From Bradyrhizobium lablabi (GTDB lineage: Bacteria; Pseudomonadota; Alphaproteobacteria; Rhizobiales; Xanthobacteraceae): a DNA stretch of 64,000 nucleotides. Below, one piece after another: positions 1-9,197 of this stretch; the stretch's first letter is position 1, and the number at the start of each line of letters is the position of its first letter. Made by a program: the position numbers and the translations under genes. The notes below the pieces were generated by a model. The model did no database searches. It saw only the letters and a list, made by a program, of their open reading frames with translations, and had not been told where the DNA came from. The DNA lies in NCBI RefSeq assembly GCF_018131005.1, contig NZ_JAFCJK010000004.1, forward strand, positions 248,001-312,000. The letters are read 5' to 3'.

Positions 1-1
1 T

Positions 2-298
2 GCGCTGGTGCGGCACGCGCTCGATCAGCTGGCGCGGCTCGCCGGCATGCCGCTTGCCGAGCTCGATGATGCGGAGCGCGAGGCGGTGGCGAAGGAGTTC
101 CGAGGCGGCGGCGGGGCTGCGGCCGCAACCCTCGTTCGCGTCGTCCTGCAATGCTACTACCGCGACGATCGCGTGCTGCGCTCGCTCGGGCTCGAACTGC
201 GCGCGCCGTTCCCCAAGGGGCATGTGTTGCCAGAGGGCGACTGGTCGCTGCTCGATCCGGTCAAGGCACGGGGCGGCGGGTTGAGACGGGCGCGCTAG
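2..298 (+). CDS. C-terminal part of a small protein cut by the window start
   Basis: The reading frame is open from base 2, so the gene probably begins before the window; a GTG at 8 is the first internal start. The visible 98 residues have a helical N-terminal part, then a conserved-looking tail (QCYYRDDRVLRSLG, then PPFP-like and GDWSLLDPV). This tail resembles the small subunit-3/twin-arginine partner of GMC-type dehydrogenases (gluconate 2-dehydrogenase subunit 3 like). That resemblance is from memory and weak. No motif gives a reaction. It ends 81 bases before the protease gene start and is on the same strand. Confidence 0.55.
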   Translation, partial: ALVRHALDQLARLAGMPLAELDDAEREAVAKEFRGGGGAAAATLVRVVLQCYYRDDRVLRSLGLELRAPFPKGHVLPEGDWSLLDPVKARGGGLRRAR

Positions 299-379
299 CG
301 GGCCAGCCTTGCGCCCAGGCGTGGCCACTTGCGGCGGCGGTTCCCGGCCACCATCTGTGTGACCCAAAGGATTCTCGCC

Positions 380-1402
380 ATGTTGGATTTTACCTCTGAT
401 ACCGCCGGTGACAGGCCGTCACCGCGGGCGGCTGCCCCTGCCCGCGACGATGAGCGGGTTTTGCTCGATGCCTATTCCAATGCCGTGATCGACGTCACCG
501 AACGCGTCGGTCCCGCCGTCGTCCGGGTCGAGACCGGGCCGAAGGTGCGCAATGCGCGTGAGCGCGGCGGCCTCGGCTCGGGCATCGTCATCTCGCCCGA
601 TGGCCTCGTGCTCACCAATAGCCATGTGGTCGGATCGTCGAAGGAGATCCGCCTGCGCGACACCGAAGGCTTCGTTACCGACGCCCATGTGCTCGGCGTC
701 GATCCCGATACCGACCTTGCGCTGCTGCGGGCCGATGGCGCACGAGATTTATCCTACGCTTCGCTCGGCAATTCCAAGACTTTGCGGCGCGGCCAGCTCG
801 TGGTCGCGATCGGAAATCCGCTCGGCTTTGAATCGACCGTGACGGCGGGCGTCGTGTCGGCGCTCGGCCGCTCGATCCGTTCGGTCAGCGGGCGGACCAT
901 CGAGGACGTGATCCAGACCGATGCCGCGCTCAACCCCGGCAATTCCGGCGGGCCGCTGGTGTCGTCGAATGCGGAGGTGATCGGCATCAACACCGCGATC
1001 ATCAACGGCGCGCAGGGCATCTGCTTTGCGGTTGCGAGCAACACCGCGCAGTTCGTGCTGTCCGAGATCATCCGTCACGGTTATGTCCGCCGCGCCTATA
1101 TCGGCGTCGCCGGGCAGACCGCGCCGGTTCCGCGGCGCCATGCGGTGATTGCCGGCGTCGAGAACAGGATGGGAGCGCTGCTCGCGCAGATCGAGCCGGA
1201 CGGTCCGGCCGCGAAAGCCGGGCTGTTGCCGGGCGACGTCGTGATCAGGCTCGACGGCATCGAGATCAACGGCGTCGACGACTTGATCCGCGCGCTCGAC
1301 CGCGACCGGATCGACCGGATGCTTTCGATGGACGTGCTGCGCCTCGGCCGCTTGCGCGCGATCGACATCCATCCGATCGAACGGAAGCCGGCGAAGCAGT
1401 GA
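380..1402 (+). CDS. HtrA/DegP-like trypsin-family serine protease, no signal peptide
   Basis: A 340-residue S1C serine protease with one PDZ domain. The catalytic triad is visible as His82 (in LTNSHVVG), Asp112 (DPDTDLALL) and Ser189 (NPGNSGGP). The PDZ domain occupies about residues 255-330 and includes GLLPGDVVIRLDG. I took ATG 380 because the codons before it (from 329) look non-coding and lack a domain. Unlike classical DegP it has no leader peptide or membrane anchor at the N-terminus, so a cytoplasmic or peripheral location is likely. Its stop codon abuts the stop of the convergent hydrolase gene (TGATCA at 1400-1405), leaving no intergenic terminator. Confidence 0.88.
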   Translation: MLDFTSDTAGDRPSPRAAAPARDDERVLLDAYSNAVIDVTERVGPAVVRVETGPKVRNARERGGLGSGIVISPDGLVLTNSHVVGSSKEIRLRDTEGFVTDAHVLGVDPDTDLALLRADGARDLSYASLGNSKTLRRGQLVVAIGNPLGFESTVTAGVVSALGRSIRSVSGRTIEDVIQTDAALNPGNSGGPLVSSNAEVIGINTAIINGAQGICFAVASNTAQFVLSEIIRHGYVRRAYIGVAGQTAPVPRRHAVIAGVENRMGALLAQIEPDGPAAKAGLLPGDVVIRLDGIEINGVDDLIRALDRDRIDRMLSMDVLRLGRLRAIDIHPIERKPAKQ

Positions 1403-2182
1403 TCACCGCAATGCCGCCAGCAGTTCGTCGGGCTGCTCGACCATCATCATGTGGCCGGCGCCCGCGAGCACCACTATGCGGGCGTCCGGCGTCGCGGCGG
1501 CGAGCGTTTTGCCGGCTTTCGCCGGGGTCATCATGTCGCGCTCGCCGAGGATGAAGGTCGCGGGCACCTTGACGGCGGCGGCGGCGGCGAGCGCGTTCTG
1601 ATAGGTGTTGCAGGCGTTGAGGTCGTTGTACAGCACGCCGGGCCTCGTCTCCTGCAGCACGCGCTGCGCGCCCTGGTGCATCCACAGTCCCGGCGCGAGG
1701 CTGCCGCCAAGTTCGGCCTTGAAGCCGAGGCCCCAGATCGAGACCATGTCGATCGCGGCGGGATCGTCGGCCTCAGCGGCCTTCAGGAGATCAGGACCGA
1801 CCGTCATGGTCGCGGCGGTACCGATCAAGGCGAGGCCGGAGACCTTGTCGGGATGGCGCGCGGAGGTCTCGAGCGCGATCAGCGAGCCCATGGAGTGTCC
1901 GATCAGCCTTGCCTTGGGCGCGCCGGCAGCCGTGAGAAGCGCCGCGGTCCAGTCGGCCATCTCGGCGACGGTCGGAAGCGGCTTCCCGGATGACCGGCCA
2001 TGGCCCGGCAGGTCCGGCGCCAGCACGGAATAGCCGTGGTGGGCGAACCAGCGGCTGTGCAGCGCCCAGGTCGAGGAATCGAAGCCGGCGCCGTGGATCA
2101 TCGCAACAACCGGCAGAGACGGATCGAACGGCTTGCCGCCGGTGGCGATGAAAGTGTCGATACCGTTGACGGAGAGTTGCAT
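1403..2182 (-). CDS. alpha/beta-fold hydrolase
   Basis: A 259-residue alpha/beta hydrolase. The oxyanion-hole His-Gly is at residues 30-31, the nucleophile elbow is GHSMG (Ser97), the acid is Asp216 in GERDMMTP and the base is His244 in GAGHMMM. There is no signal peptide. It starts 3 bases after the stop of the metY-like gene on the same strand, so the two are surely co-transcribed. The substrate cannot be read from the sequence. Linkage to an O-acetylhomoserine sulfhydrylase suggests a thioester, ester or acyl-transfer side role, which is inference only. Confidence 0.85.
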   Translation of the reverse strand: MQLSVNGIDTFIATGGKPFDPSLPVVAMIHGAGFDSSTWALHSRWFAHHGYSVLAPDLPGHGRSSGKPLPTVAEMADWTAALLTAAGAPKARLIGHSMGSLIALETSARHPDKVSGLALIGTAATMTVGPDLLKAAEADDPAAIDMVSIWGLGFKAELGGSLAPGLWMHQGAQRVLQETRPGVLYNDLNACNTYQNALAAAAAVKVPATFILGERDMMTPAKAGKTLAAATPDARIVVLAGAGHMMMVEQPDELLAALR

Positions 2183-2185
2183 GTC

Positions 2186-3481
2186 TCAAGTCCTTTGCGA
2201 GGCGCGCAACGCCTGGCCGAGATCGTCGATGATGTCTTGAACGGCTTCGATGCCGACCGAGAGCCGCACCAGCTCTTCACCGACACCGGCCGCCTTGAGT
2301 TGCTCCGCATCCATCTGTTGATGGGTGGTGCTGGCCGGGTGGATCACCAGCGTCTTGGCGTCGCCGACATTGGCGAGATGGCTGATCAGCTTGAGCTGCT
2401 CGATGAACTTCTTGCCGGCGGCGCGGCCGCCCTTGATGCCGAAGCTGACGATCGAGCCCGCCCCGCGCGGCAGCAGCTTCCTGGCAAGCGCGTGATCCGG
2501 GTGGGTCTCCAGGGCAGGATGCAGAACCCAGTCGACCGCCTTGTTGGCGGCGAGGAATTCCAGCACCGAATGCGTATTGCTCATGTGGCGGTCCATGCGG
2601 ACCCCGAGCGTCTCGATTCCCTGCAGGAGCTGGAAGGCGTTGGTGGGCGAGAGACACGCGCCGAAATCTCGCAAGCCCTCGGTGCGGGCGCGCATGATGA
2701 AGGCGGCCTTGCCGAACTGTTCGTCGAAGACGATGCCATGATAGCCGGCGTAGGGCTCGGTCAGTTGCGGAAACTTGCCCGAGGAGTGCCAGTTGAACCG
2801 CCCGCCATCGACGATGACGCCGCCGATCGCGATCCCATGGCCGCCCATCCATTTCGTCGCCGAATTCATCACGATGTCGGCGCCGAGCTCGATCGGGCGG
2901 CTGAGATAAGGCGTCGCGAAGGTGTTGTCGATCAACAGCGGAATCTTCGCCTCATGCGCGAGTTGCGCGACTGCTGGAATGTCGAGCACTTCGAGACCGG
3001 GGTTGCCGATGGTCTCGCCGATCACGAGCCGCGTGTTCGGCCTGATCGCGGCGCGGAAATCGTCAAGTGCTCGCGGCTTCACGAAAGTCGTGGTGATGCC
3101 AAAGCGCGGCAGCGTGTGGGCCAAGAGGTTGATGGTGCCACCATAGAGAGAGGCCGAGGCAACGATGTGGTCGCCGGCATTGAGTAGCGTCGCGATGGCG
3201 AGGTGCATCGCGGCCATGCCGCTCGCGGTGCAGACCGCGCCGACACCGCATTCGAGCGCGGCGATGCGTTCTTCCAGCACCGCGGTGGTCGGGTTGGAGA
3301 TGCGCGTATAGATGTGGCCGGCGCGTTCCAGGTTGAACAGTGCCGCGGCGTGATCAGCGTCCTGGAACACGTACGACGTCGTCTGATAGATCGGAACGGC
3401 GCGAGAGCCGGTCGCGGCATCGGGGCGCTGGCCGGCGTGCAGGCTCAGGGTTTCGAAGGCAGGCGGCTTGGGTGCGGGCAT
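2186..3481 (-). CDS. metY: O-acetylhomoserine aminocarboxypropyltransferase (sulfhydrylase)
   Basis: A 431-residue PLP enzyme of the Cys/Met metabolism family. It is expected to join O-acetyl-L-homoserine and sulfide (or methanethiol) into homocysteine (or methionine). The start region MPAPKPPAFETLSLHAGQ and AVPIYQTTSYVF are typical of MetY/MetZ. The Schiff-base lysine is Lys210 in MNSATKWMGGHG, and ISNPTTAVLE is the usual substrate/PLP loop. The length matches MetY (about 430). ATG 3481 follows the pncB stop by 45 bases on the same strand. No SAM riboswitch fits in that gap. MetY and the neighbouring MetZ/CGS families are similar, so the acyl-homoserine used is not certain. Confidence 0.9.
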   Translation of the reverse strand: MPAPKPPAFETLSLHAGQRPDAATGSRAVPIYQTTSYVFQDADHAAALFNLERAGHIYTRISNPTTAVLEERIAALECGVGAVCTASGMAAMHLAIATLLNAGDHIVASASLYGGTINLLAHTLPRFGITTTFVKPRALDDFRAAIRPNTRLVIGETIGNPGLEVLDIPAVAQLAHEAKIPLLIDNTFATPYLSRPIELGADIVMNSATKWMGGHGIAIGGVIVDGGRFNWHSSGKFPQLTEPYAGYHGIVFDEQFGKAAFIMRARTEGLRDFGACLSPTNAFQLLQGIETLGVRMDRHMSNTHSVLEFLAANKAVDWVLHPALETHPDHALARKLLPRGAGSIVSFGIKGGRAAGKKFIEQLKLISHLANVGDAKTLVIHPASTTHQQMDAEQLKAAGVGEELVRLSVGIEAVQDIIDDLGQALRASQRT

Positions 3482-3526
3482 GCGGAGCTCGTCGGGTCAG
3501 TCGATGAGAAGAATGTGCGCGTCAGT

Positions 3527-4831
3527 CTAGACGTGAACTGCGGTGCGAACGCGGCCGACATTGCCGAACACGCGCAAGTATCGGTCGACCTCGGACGCAA
3601 TACCCGTCCCCTTCTCCGGATTGTCGGAAAGCTTCACGGCCGGCCGGCCGTCAACCGACGTCACCTTGCAGACGATCGAGATCGGGTCGAGCTCAGCGGA
3701 GCCGTCGGGCGCGCAGCCGACGAAATCATTGGTGAGGTTGGTGCCCCAGCCGAAGCTGATGCGGACGCGGCCCTTGAAATGGTTGAACGTCTCCTCGATC
3801 GAGCCCACATCCATGGCGTCGGAGAAGACCAGCAGCTTCTCCTTGGGATCGCGGCCCTTCTGCTTCCACCACTTGATGATCTCTTCGCCGGCCGTGATCG
3901 GCGGTGCGCTGTCGGGACGAAACCCGGTCCAGTCCGCCACCCAGTCCGGTGCGTCACGCAGGAACGACTTGGTGCCAAACGCGTCGGGCAGCGCGATCAG
4001 CAGATTGCCACCGTAGGCGTGACGCCATTGATCGAGGATGCGATAGGGCGCCCAGCGCAGCTCCTCGTCGGAATCGGCAAGCGCCGCGGCCACCATCGGC
4101 AGTTCATGCGCGTTGGTGCCGATCGCTTCGAGGTCATTGTCCATCGCCAGCAGCACGTTCGACGTGCCGGTGAAGGACGAGCCGAGGCCCTCCTTCACCG
4201 CCTCGACGCACCAGCGCTGCCAGAGGAAGCCGTGGCGGCGGCGCGTGCCAAAATCGGACAGGCGCAACCCTTCCAGCTTGCGCAACCTCTCGACCTTGGA
4301 CCACAGCTTGGCTTTCGCGCGGGCGTAGATCACGTCGAGCGCGAAGCGGCCATACGTCTTGGTCGCCGCGCGCGAACGCAACTCGTTCAGGATAGCGAGC
4401 GCCGGGATCTCCCACATCGTGGTGTGGGTCCAGGGCCCGTGGAAATGCAGTTCATACTGCCCATCGACCTTGTTCAGCTCGTATTCGGGCAAGCGGAACG
4501 TCGAGAGCCAGTTGATGAAGTCCGGCGAGAACATCTGCGTCGTGCCGTAGAACGTATTTCCGGCGAGCCAGATCAGCTCCTTCTTGGAGAAGCGGATGGT
4601 GCGGGCATGGTCGAGCTGGGCGCGCAGTTCGCCCTCGTCAATGACCTCGGCGAGCCTGATATGGGTGGAGCGGTTGATCACCGAAAATGTCGTGCGCGTC
4701 TCCGGGTAGCATTCCCGGATCATCTGCTGCATCAACAGCTTATAGAAATCGGTGTCGAGCAGGCTGCGCACGATCGGATCGAGCCGCCAGCCATGGTTGT
4801 AGGTGCGGGTTGCAATATCAGTCACCGTCAT
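3527..4831 (-). CDS. pncB: nicotinate phosphoribosyltransferase
   Basis: A 434-residue NAPRTase that would convert nicotinate and PRPP to nicotinate mononucleotide in NAD salvage. The N-terminal [14 protein letters not shown] is the family hallmark, and the length fits proteobacterial PncB. ATG 4831 has an AAGG ribosome site about 8 bases upstream. It lies 60 bases downstream of nicB on the same strand with no clear terminator between, so read-through from the nicAB promoter is possible. Salvage and breakdown of the same vitamin would then be linked. Function is secure by family; the operon link is inference. Confidence 0.95.
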   Translation of the reverse strand: MTVTDIATRTYNHGWRLDPIVRSLLDTDFYKLLMQQMIRECYPETRTTFSVINRSTHIRLAEVIDEGELRAQLDHARTIRFSKKELIWLAGNTFYGTTQMFSPDFINWLSTFRLPEYELNKVDGQYELHFHGPWTHTTMWEIPALAILNELRSRAATKTYGRFALDVIYARAKAKLWSKVERLRKLEGLRLSDFGTRRRHGFLWQRWCVEAVKEGLGSSFTGTSNVLLAMDNDLEAIGTNAHELPMVAAALADSDEELRWAPYRILDQWRHAYGGNLLIALPDAFGTKSFLRDAPDWVADWTGFRPDSAPPITAGEEIIKWWKQKGRDPKEKLLVFSDAMDVGSIEETFNHFKGRVRISFGWGTNLTNDFVGCAPDGSAELDPISIVCKVTSVDGRPAVKLSDNPEKGTGIASEVDRYLRVFGNVGRVRTAVHV

Positions 4832-4891
4832 GCCCGAACCTTATCGTGCCGGAGGCTACCCGCCCAGTGGGTTTCGGTGAAGCATGGCAGC

Positions 4892-7800
4892 TCAGCGCGC
4901 CATGTTCCGCCGGATACGGTCGATGGAGGTGGCGACATTGGTCCAGGCCGGCTTGTCGGGGGCAAATTGTCGCCTGAGGTAGGAGACGAGTTCGGCAATC
5001 TGTCCGTTCGTCATGCTGTCCTTGAAGGCCGGCATGTAGCCGAGGTCGGTGACGGCGGGCTTGGCGATACCGTGCAGGATGACCTGGATAAGATTGTCGG
5101 GCAGGTCGCTATGCAGATTGCTGTTGAGCGCCAGCGACGGCCTGCTGCCGAACAGCGGCGGCCCGCCCACCTCGTGGCACACCGCGCATGCGCCCTGGTA
5201 GATTCGCGCTCCGACAAAGGATGCCGTGGTCGCGGCCGTGCCGGTTTCGAGTCTGGCGGCGAGCGCGACCTGGGCCGGCCGATCGACGGCGCTCTCGTTG
5301 AAGGAGGCAAGGTAGACGGCCATCGCACGGATGTCCCGATCGGGCAAGGAAGCGAGCTCCTTTACGACCGGCGCCATCGGTCCGGCCGCGACGCCGTGGA
5401 AGCGAGATTCGCCGGTGCGCAAATAGGCGTAAAGCTCGTCCTCGCTCCACGGGATCGGTGCACGCGACAGCGACGTCAGCGCCGGCGCCTCCCAGCCCTC
5501 GGCAAATCCGCCGGCGAGGTAAGCGGTCTGCCGTTCCGCGCCAAGTGCGTTGCGCGGCGAATGACAGGCGCCGCAATGGCCGAGGCCCTCGACCAGATAG
5601 GCGCCGCGATTCCACGTCTGCGATCTGGCAGGATCGGACTCAGACATCCGCGGCTGGTGGAACAGCGCGTTCCATCCTGCGAGCAGCGGGCGCAGATTGA
5701 ACGGAAATGCGAGCGTATTCTGCGGCGCTTCGGCGCGCACTGGCGCCTGCGCCATCAGATAGGCGTAGAGCGCCTGCAGATCAGCATCCGTTGCCCTGGC
5801 AAAATGCGTGTAGGGAAATGCGGGATAGAGATGCCGTCCGTCGCGGTGGATGCCCTCGCGCATCGCGCGCTCGAAGGCAGGGTAGGACCAGTCGCCGATG
5901 CCGGTTTCGACATCGGGGGTGATGTTGGTCGCGTGGATCGTGCCGAAAGGCGTTTCGAGCGGCCGGCCGCCGGCGTTCACTTGGCCATTCTCGGATGTGT
6001 GGCAGACCGCGCAAGCGCCAAGCGCCGCGAGTTCCTTGCCCCGGGCGATCGTCGTGGCGGAATAGGCGGAAGCATCGGGCCGCGCGATCGGCGCGATCGC
6101 ACGCCATGGCAGCATTGCCGCGCCGATGCCGATGACAGCGGCGCACGCCGCTGCGATGCCTGCAAGCACGCCGCAACGCTTGACGAATGGATTTTGCCAC
6201 CCCTTGAGGCGAGGTGTTGGCGCGGGTGGTGGCAGCGGGGCGGGCGCCGTGAGCTGCTCGCCGCGCAATCCCTTCAGAATGCGTTCCGGCGTGAAGGGCA
6301 ATTCGCGGAAGCGCACGCCGGTCGCATCGTAGATCGCGTTCGCGATCGCGGCGGCGCTCGGCACGGAGGCGGACTCGCCGACGCCGAGCGGCGGCTGATC
6401 CTGTCGCGGCAGCATCAGGACGTCGATCTTGGGCACGTCGGGGAATGTGATGACCGGGTAGGCGCCCCATTCCCGAGCCGTCACCGTGCCGCGCTCGAAG
6501 GAGACTTCTTCCATCAGCGCGCGGCTGGTGGATTGAATGACGTTGCCTTCGATCTGATGCCGCACGCCGTCCGGATTGATCATCAGCCCCGAATCCTGGC
6601 CGGCGACGACTCGCGTCACGCTGACGTCGCCGGTCACCGTGTTGACCGCGACGTCGGCGATCCAGGCCGACCACGCAGCTCCATATCCGGGAAACGCGCT
6701 GTGCACATAAAGCGCATAGGCAAAGCCGCGGCCGTGAACGATGTCTCCCACGGCCTCAGACGCCTCGCGCACGGGACGCGGCGTCCAGCCCGCCCGCTCG
6801 GTGACCGCATTGACGAGCTCGATCGCGCGCTGGTCCTTCAGGTAGCGCAGGCGATACTCGATCGGATCGACCCTGGCCTCGCTTGCAAGCTCGTCGATGT
6901 AGGATTCATGCGCAAATGTGTTCGGCAGCGCGGAGACGCCGCGCAGCCAGGCCGCGCGCACGATTGGCGGCATGTCGTTCGCAACGACACGCAGATTTTC
7001 GTAGTCGTAGGGCGGGATCGCGGTGCGATCGCCCATCTCGAACACGGCAGGCGTCGGCGCGATGCGCCCGGTGAGCAGGAGAGCCAGTGTCGGCGCGCCG
7101 TTCGAAGGATAGTGGGTCGCAAAGTCGTAAGCCGCGACACTGCCGTCGGCATTGAGCCCACCATTGACGTCCATGAGTTGCGCGGTGCCCTTGGGCTCCC
7201 AGGCGTGCTCCTGCTCCCGCGTGAGCTGGACACGCACGGGACGACCGACTGCGCGCGACAGCAGCAGCGCATCGGCGGAAACGTCGTCGGCGCAATTGCG
7301 TCCGTAGCAACCGGCGGCTTCCATCCTGACAATCTCGATCTCGGTCTCCGGCCGCTCGATCAACAGCGCAAGATCGCCGCGCAGGATGTGCGGGTTCTGC
7401 GTGCCGGACCAGACGCGGATCGCGCCGTCTTGATAATCGGCGACCGCGCAGGACGGGCCGATCGAGCCGTGCATCTGGTACGGCCACACATAGGTCCGCT
7501 GCATCGGCTTGGCCGCGGCCTTGATCGCGGCATCGACATCGCCCTTTTCGATCAGTCGGCGTGGCGTCGATGGATTGGCGCGCAGCGCCTTTTCGATGTC
7601 GCCGAGATCGGTCGGTGCCGGGCCCACCTTCCAGGTGACCTTGAGTTGCGCCGCCGCCTTGACCGCATTCTCCTCGCGCTCGGCCACCATGCCGACGAAA
7701 TCGCCGATCCGTACCACCGCGACGAGACCGGGAATGCCGCGCACCGAGGCTTCATCAACCGCGATCAGGCTGGTGCCGACAAACGAACCGGCATCGACGC

Positions 7801-8437
7801 CGGCATAGGGCGGGCGGACGACTCGTCCGTGCAGCATGCCGGGGACCCGGACATCGTGGACGTACACGAACTCGCCGGTTGCCTTCGCAGGCAGATCGAC
7901 GCGCGGCACGGATTTTCCGACGATAGAGTAGCCGCTCACTGCCTTTACGGGAACGTCGTCGGCAAGCTCGAGCCGGATCGTCTCGTCGGCGATCAATTCG
8001 CCATAGCTGACGCTGCGATTATCCTTGCCGCGGATCAGCCCGTCCTCGACCGTGAGGTCATCGGCCGGCAGCTCAAGCCGGTGCGCGGCGCGCGATACCA
8101 GAAAGTGCCGCGCTTGCGCCGCCGCCTTGCGCAGGGGCACGGCGGTGATCTGGATCGTCTCGCTTGCGATCGTCGCGCCCTGGTTGGGAACGACGGCGGT
8201 GTCGCCGAGTACGACGACGACGCGGGCAAAGGAGACGTCGAGCTCTTCGGCGACGATCTGCCCGAGCGCGGTACGGATACCGGTGCCGAGATCGACATGG
8301 CCGTTATAGGCGTTCACCGAGCCGTCGGCGGCGATGGTGATGAAGGTTTCGAATGATCCTTCCGCACCCAGGACCGCGGGACGAACGATGGACAGCGATC
8401 CGCGCGGGCGTTGCGCTGGCGAGCTCGAACCCTCCAT
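4892..8437 (-). CDS. nicB: nicotinate dehydrogenase large subunit: Mo-cofactor domain fused to tri-haem cytochrome c
   Basis: An 1181-residue protein with two parts. Residues 1 to about 740 are a xanthine-dehydrogenase-family molybdopterin domain (NGHVDLGTGIRTALGQIVAEEL near the N-terminus). A hydrophobic segment at about 753-777 is a membrane anchor. The rest is a cytochrome with three CxxCH haem sites at about residues 809 (CAVCH), 953 (CGACH) and 1083 (CAVCH). Size and domain order match Pseudomonas NicB, which with NicA hydroxylates nicotinate to 6-hydroxynicotinate and passes electrons to cytochromes. ATG 8437 overlaps the nicA stop (ATGA). Related fused enzymes act on other N-heterocycles, but the reductase and enamidase nearby strongly favour nicotinate. 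Confidence 0.87.
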   Translation of the reverse strand: MEGSSSPAQRPRGSLSIVRPAVLGAEGSFETFITIAADGSVNAYNGHVDLGTGIRTALGQIVAEELDVSFARVVVVLGDTAVVPNQGATIASETIQITAVPLRKAAAQARHFLVSRAAHRLELPADDLTVEDGLIRGKDNRSVSYGELIADETIRLELADDVPVKAVSGYSIVGKSVPRVDLPAKATGEFVYVHDVRVPGMLHGRVVRPPYAGVDAGSFVGTSLIAVDEASVRGIPGLVAVVRIGDFVGMVAEREENAVKAAAQLKVTWKVGPAPTDLGDIEKALRANPSTPRRLIEKGDVDAAIKAAAKPMQRTYVWPYQMHGSIGPSCAVADYQDGAIRVWSGTQNPHILRGDLALLIERPETEIEIVRMEAAGCYGRNCADDVSADALLLSRAVGRPVRVQLTREQEHAWEPKGTAQLMDVNGGLNADGSVAAYDFATHYPSNGAPTLALLLTGRIAPTPAVFEMGDRTAIPPYDYENLRVVANDMPPIVRAAWLRGVSALPNTFAHESYIDELASEARVDPIEYRLRYLKDQRAIELVNAVTERAGWTPRPVREASEAVGDIVHGRGFAYALYVHSAFPGYGAAWSAWIADVAVNTVTGDVSVTRVVAGQDSGLMINPDGVRHQIEGNVIQSTSRALMEEVSFERGTVTAREWGAYPVITFPDVPKIDVLMLPRQDQPPLGVGESASVPSAAAIANAIYDATGVRFRELPFTPERILKGLRGEQLTAPAPLPPPAPTPRLKGWQNPFVKRCGVLAGIAAACAAVIGIGAAMLPWRAIAPIARPDASAYSATTIARGKELAALGACAVCHTSENGQVNAGGRPLETPFGTIHATNITPDVETGIGDWSYPAFERAMREGIHRDGRHLYPAFPYTHFARATDADLQALYAYLMAQAPVRAEAPQNTLAFPFNLRPLLAGWNALFHQPRMSESDPARSQTWNRGAYLVEGLGHCGACHSPRNALGAERQTAYLAGGFAEGWEAPALTSLSRAPIPWSEDELYAYLRTGESRFHGVAAGPMAPVVKELASLPDRDIRAMAVYLASFNESAVDRPAQVALAARLETGTAATTASFVGARIYQGACAVCHEVGGPPLFGSRPSLALNSNLHSDLPDNLIQVILHGIAKPAVTDLGYMPAFKDSMTNGQIAELVSYLRRQFAPDKPAWTNVATSIDRIRRNMAR

Positions 8438-8904
8438 CAACTCCGCGCCTCGAGCGCGTGGCCGGCCGCGCGCATCGCCGCGCGGATGATCTCGATATGC
8501 GCGCCGCAGCGACAGAGATTGTAGCGCAGCGCCTCCACCACCTCGTGCTCCGACGGCCGCGGGTTGCGCGCGAGCAGCGCCTTTATGGTGATGATCATGC
8601 CGTTGATGCAGTAGCCGCATTGTGCGGCTTGCTCGCGAATGAAAGCGTCTTGCACGACATCCGGGTGCTCGCGGTTGCCGAGGCCCTCGAGCGTCACGAT
8701 GTCGCGCCCCTCGCAGCCCTCGATCGGAATCACGCAAGCGCGCGCGGCGACACCGTCGATCAGCACCGCGCAGGCGCCGCATTCGCCGAGGCCGCAGCCA
8801 TATTTCGGGCCATTCAGTTCAAGGTCATTGCGCAGGACATAAAGCAATGCGGTGTCGGGAGCGGCATCGACGTCGTGGTTCCTGCCGTTCACGGTCAGGC
8901 GCAT
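8437..8904 (-). CDS. nicA: nicotinate dehydrogenase small [2Fe-2S] subunit
   Basis: A 155-residue subunit with two [2Fe-2S] sites: the plant-type cluster (CGLGECGAC followed by a later Cys) and the helical-domain cluster (CGYC, then CRCG). It carries electrons from the Mo centre of NicB to the fused haems. Length and overlap with nicB (ATGA) match the nicAB operon type. The start ATG 8904 has a purine-rich GAGGGAGAGCCAGGG leader. No leader peptide is present, as usual for this subunit. The promoter directly upstream contains a perfect palindromic operator, so expression is probably controlled by the MarR protein at 16948. Confidence 0.9.
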   Translation of the reverse strand: MRLTVNGRNHDVDAAPDTALLYVLRNDLELNGPKYGCGLGECGACAVLIDGVAARACVIPIEGCEGRDIVTLEGLGNREHPDVVQDAFIREQAAQCGYCINGMIITIKALLARNPRPSEHEVVEALRYNLCRCGAHIEIIRAAMRAAGHALEARS

Positions 8905-8959
8905 TGCCCTGGCTCTCCCTCGTGTTTGCGCTGCAGCGGCGCCGCCAAATCGAGTGTCG

Positions 8960-8987
8960 AGGATAACGTTCGTATACGAACGTGCAA
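8960..8987 (-). promoter_or_regulatory. predicted nicA promoter
   Basis: Read on the minus strand: TTGCAC at 8987-8982, a 16-base spacer, then TATCCT at 8965-8960. The spacer is filled by the operator palindrome (8966-8983, overlapping the -35 by two bases), so a bound repressor would block RNA polymerase directly. The -10 is about 55 bases from the nicA ATG. Prediction from pattern only. Confidence 0.5.
8966..8983. promoter_or_regulatory. perfect 18-bp operator palindrome, site 1 (nicA)
   Basis: ACGTTCGTATACGAACGT is a perfect dyad, centred on GTATAC. The same core recurs at 9117-9136 and twice at 21009-21040, only in front of nicotinate-pathway operons. The best candidate binder is the MarR-family regulator at 16948-17403, as NicR/BpsR-type MarR proteins control nicotinate genes in Pseudomonas and Bordetella. 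Confidence 0.75.
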
Positions 8988-9089
8988 GCGGCGGCGTGCC
9001 GCCCCGCAGCGCGTGCCCGCTTTATGAACAGCGCGTGCAGGCAAATGGACTATTGTTCGGCAACTGTGGCTTTTGAGCGCGAACGCCGC

Positions 9090-9118
9090 TTGACAGGTCT
9101 CGAGGTCGCGCGCAGGAT
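9090..9118 (+). promoter_or_regulatory. predicted promoter of the 6-hydroxynicotinate reductase operon
   Basis: A perfect TTGACA lies at 9090-9095. A weak -10 (CAGGAT) follows after 17 bases at 9113-9118 and overlaps the start of operator site 2. The rest of the 8905-9197 divergent gap shows no other gene; the two operators are about 150 bases apart, one per direction. Confidence 0.45.
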
Positions 9119-9136
9119 CATTCGTATACGAACGAT
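9117..9136. promoter_or_regulatory. operator palindrome, site 2 (reductase operon)
   Basis: ATCATTCGTATACGAACGAT, a 20-bp dyad with one mismatched pair. It shares the 13-base stretch TTCGTATACGAAC with site 1. It overlaps the predicted -10/+1 region of the plus-strand operon, a position suited to repression. Confidence 0.72.
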
Positions 9137-9197
9137 ATGCGCGGCAGGTGGAAGCGCAGTATGATTGATGGCCGCCACAAGTCCAGGCTTGGTCACG

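Noticed and set aside
2000..3187. 395-codon plus-strand frame antisense to metY
   Set aside because: Shadow frame; the minus strand carries a complete, motif-bearing MetY.
3203..8356. Very long plus-strand open frame (1717 codons)
   Set aside because: It lies antisense to metY, pncB and nicB, is rich in Arg/Asp/His as expected of a GC-rich shadow frame, and shows no domain.
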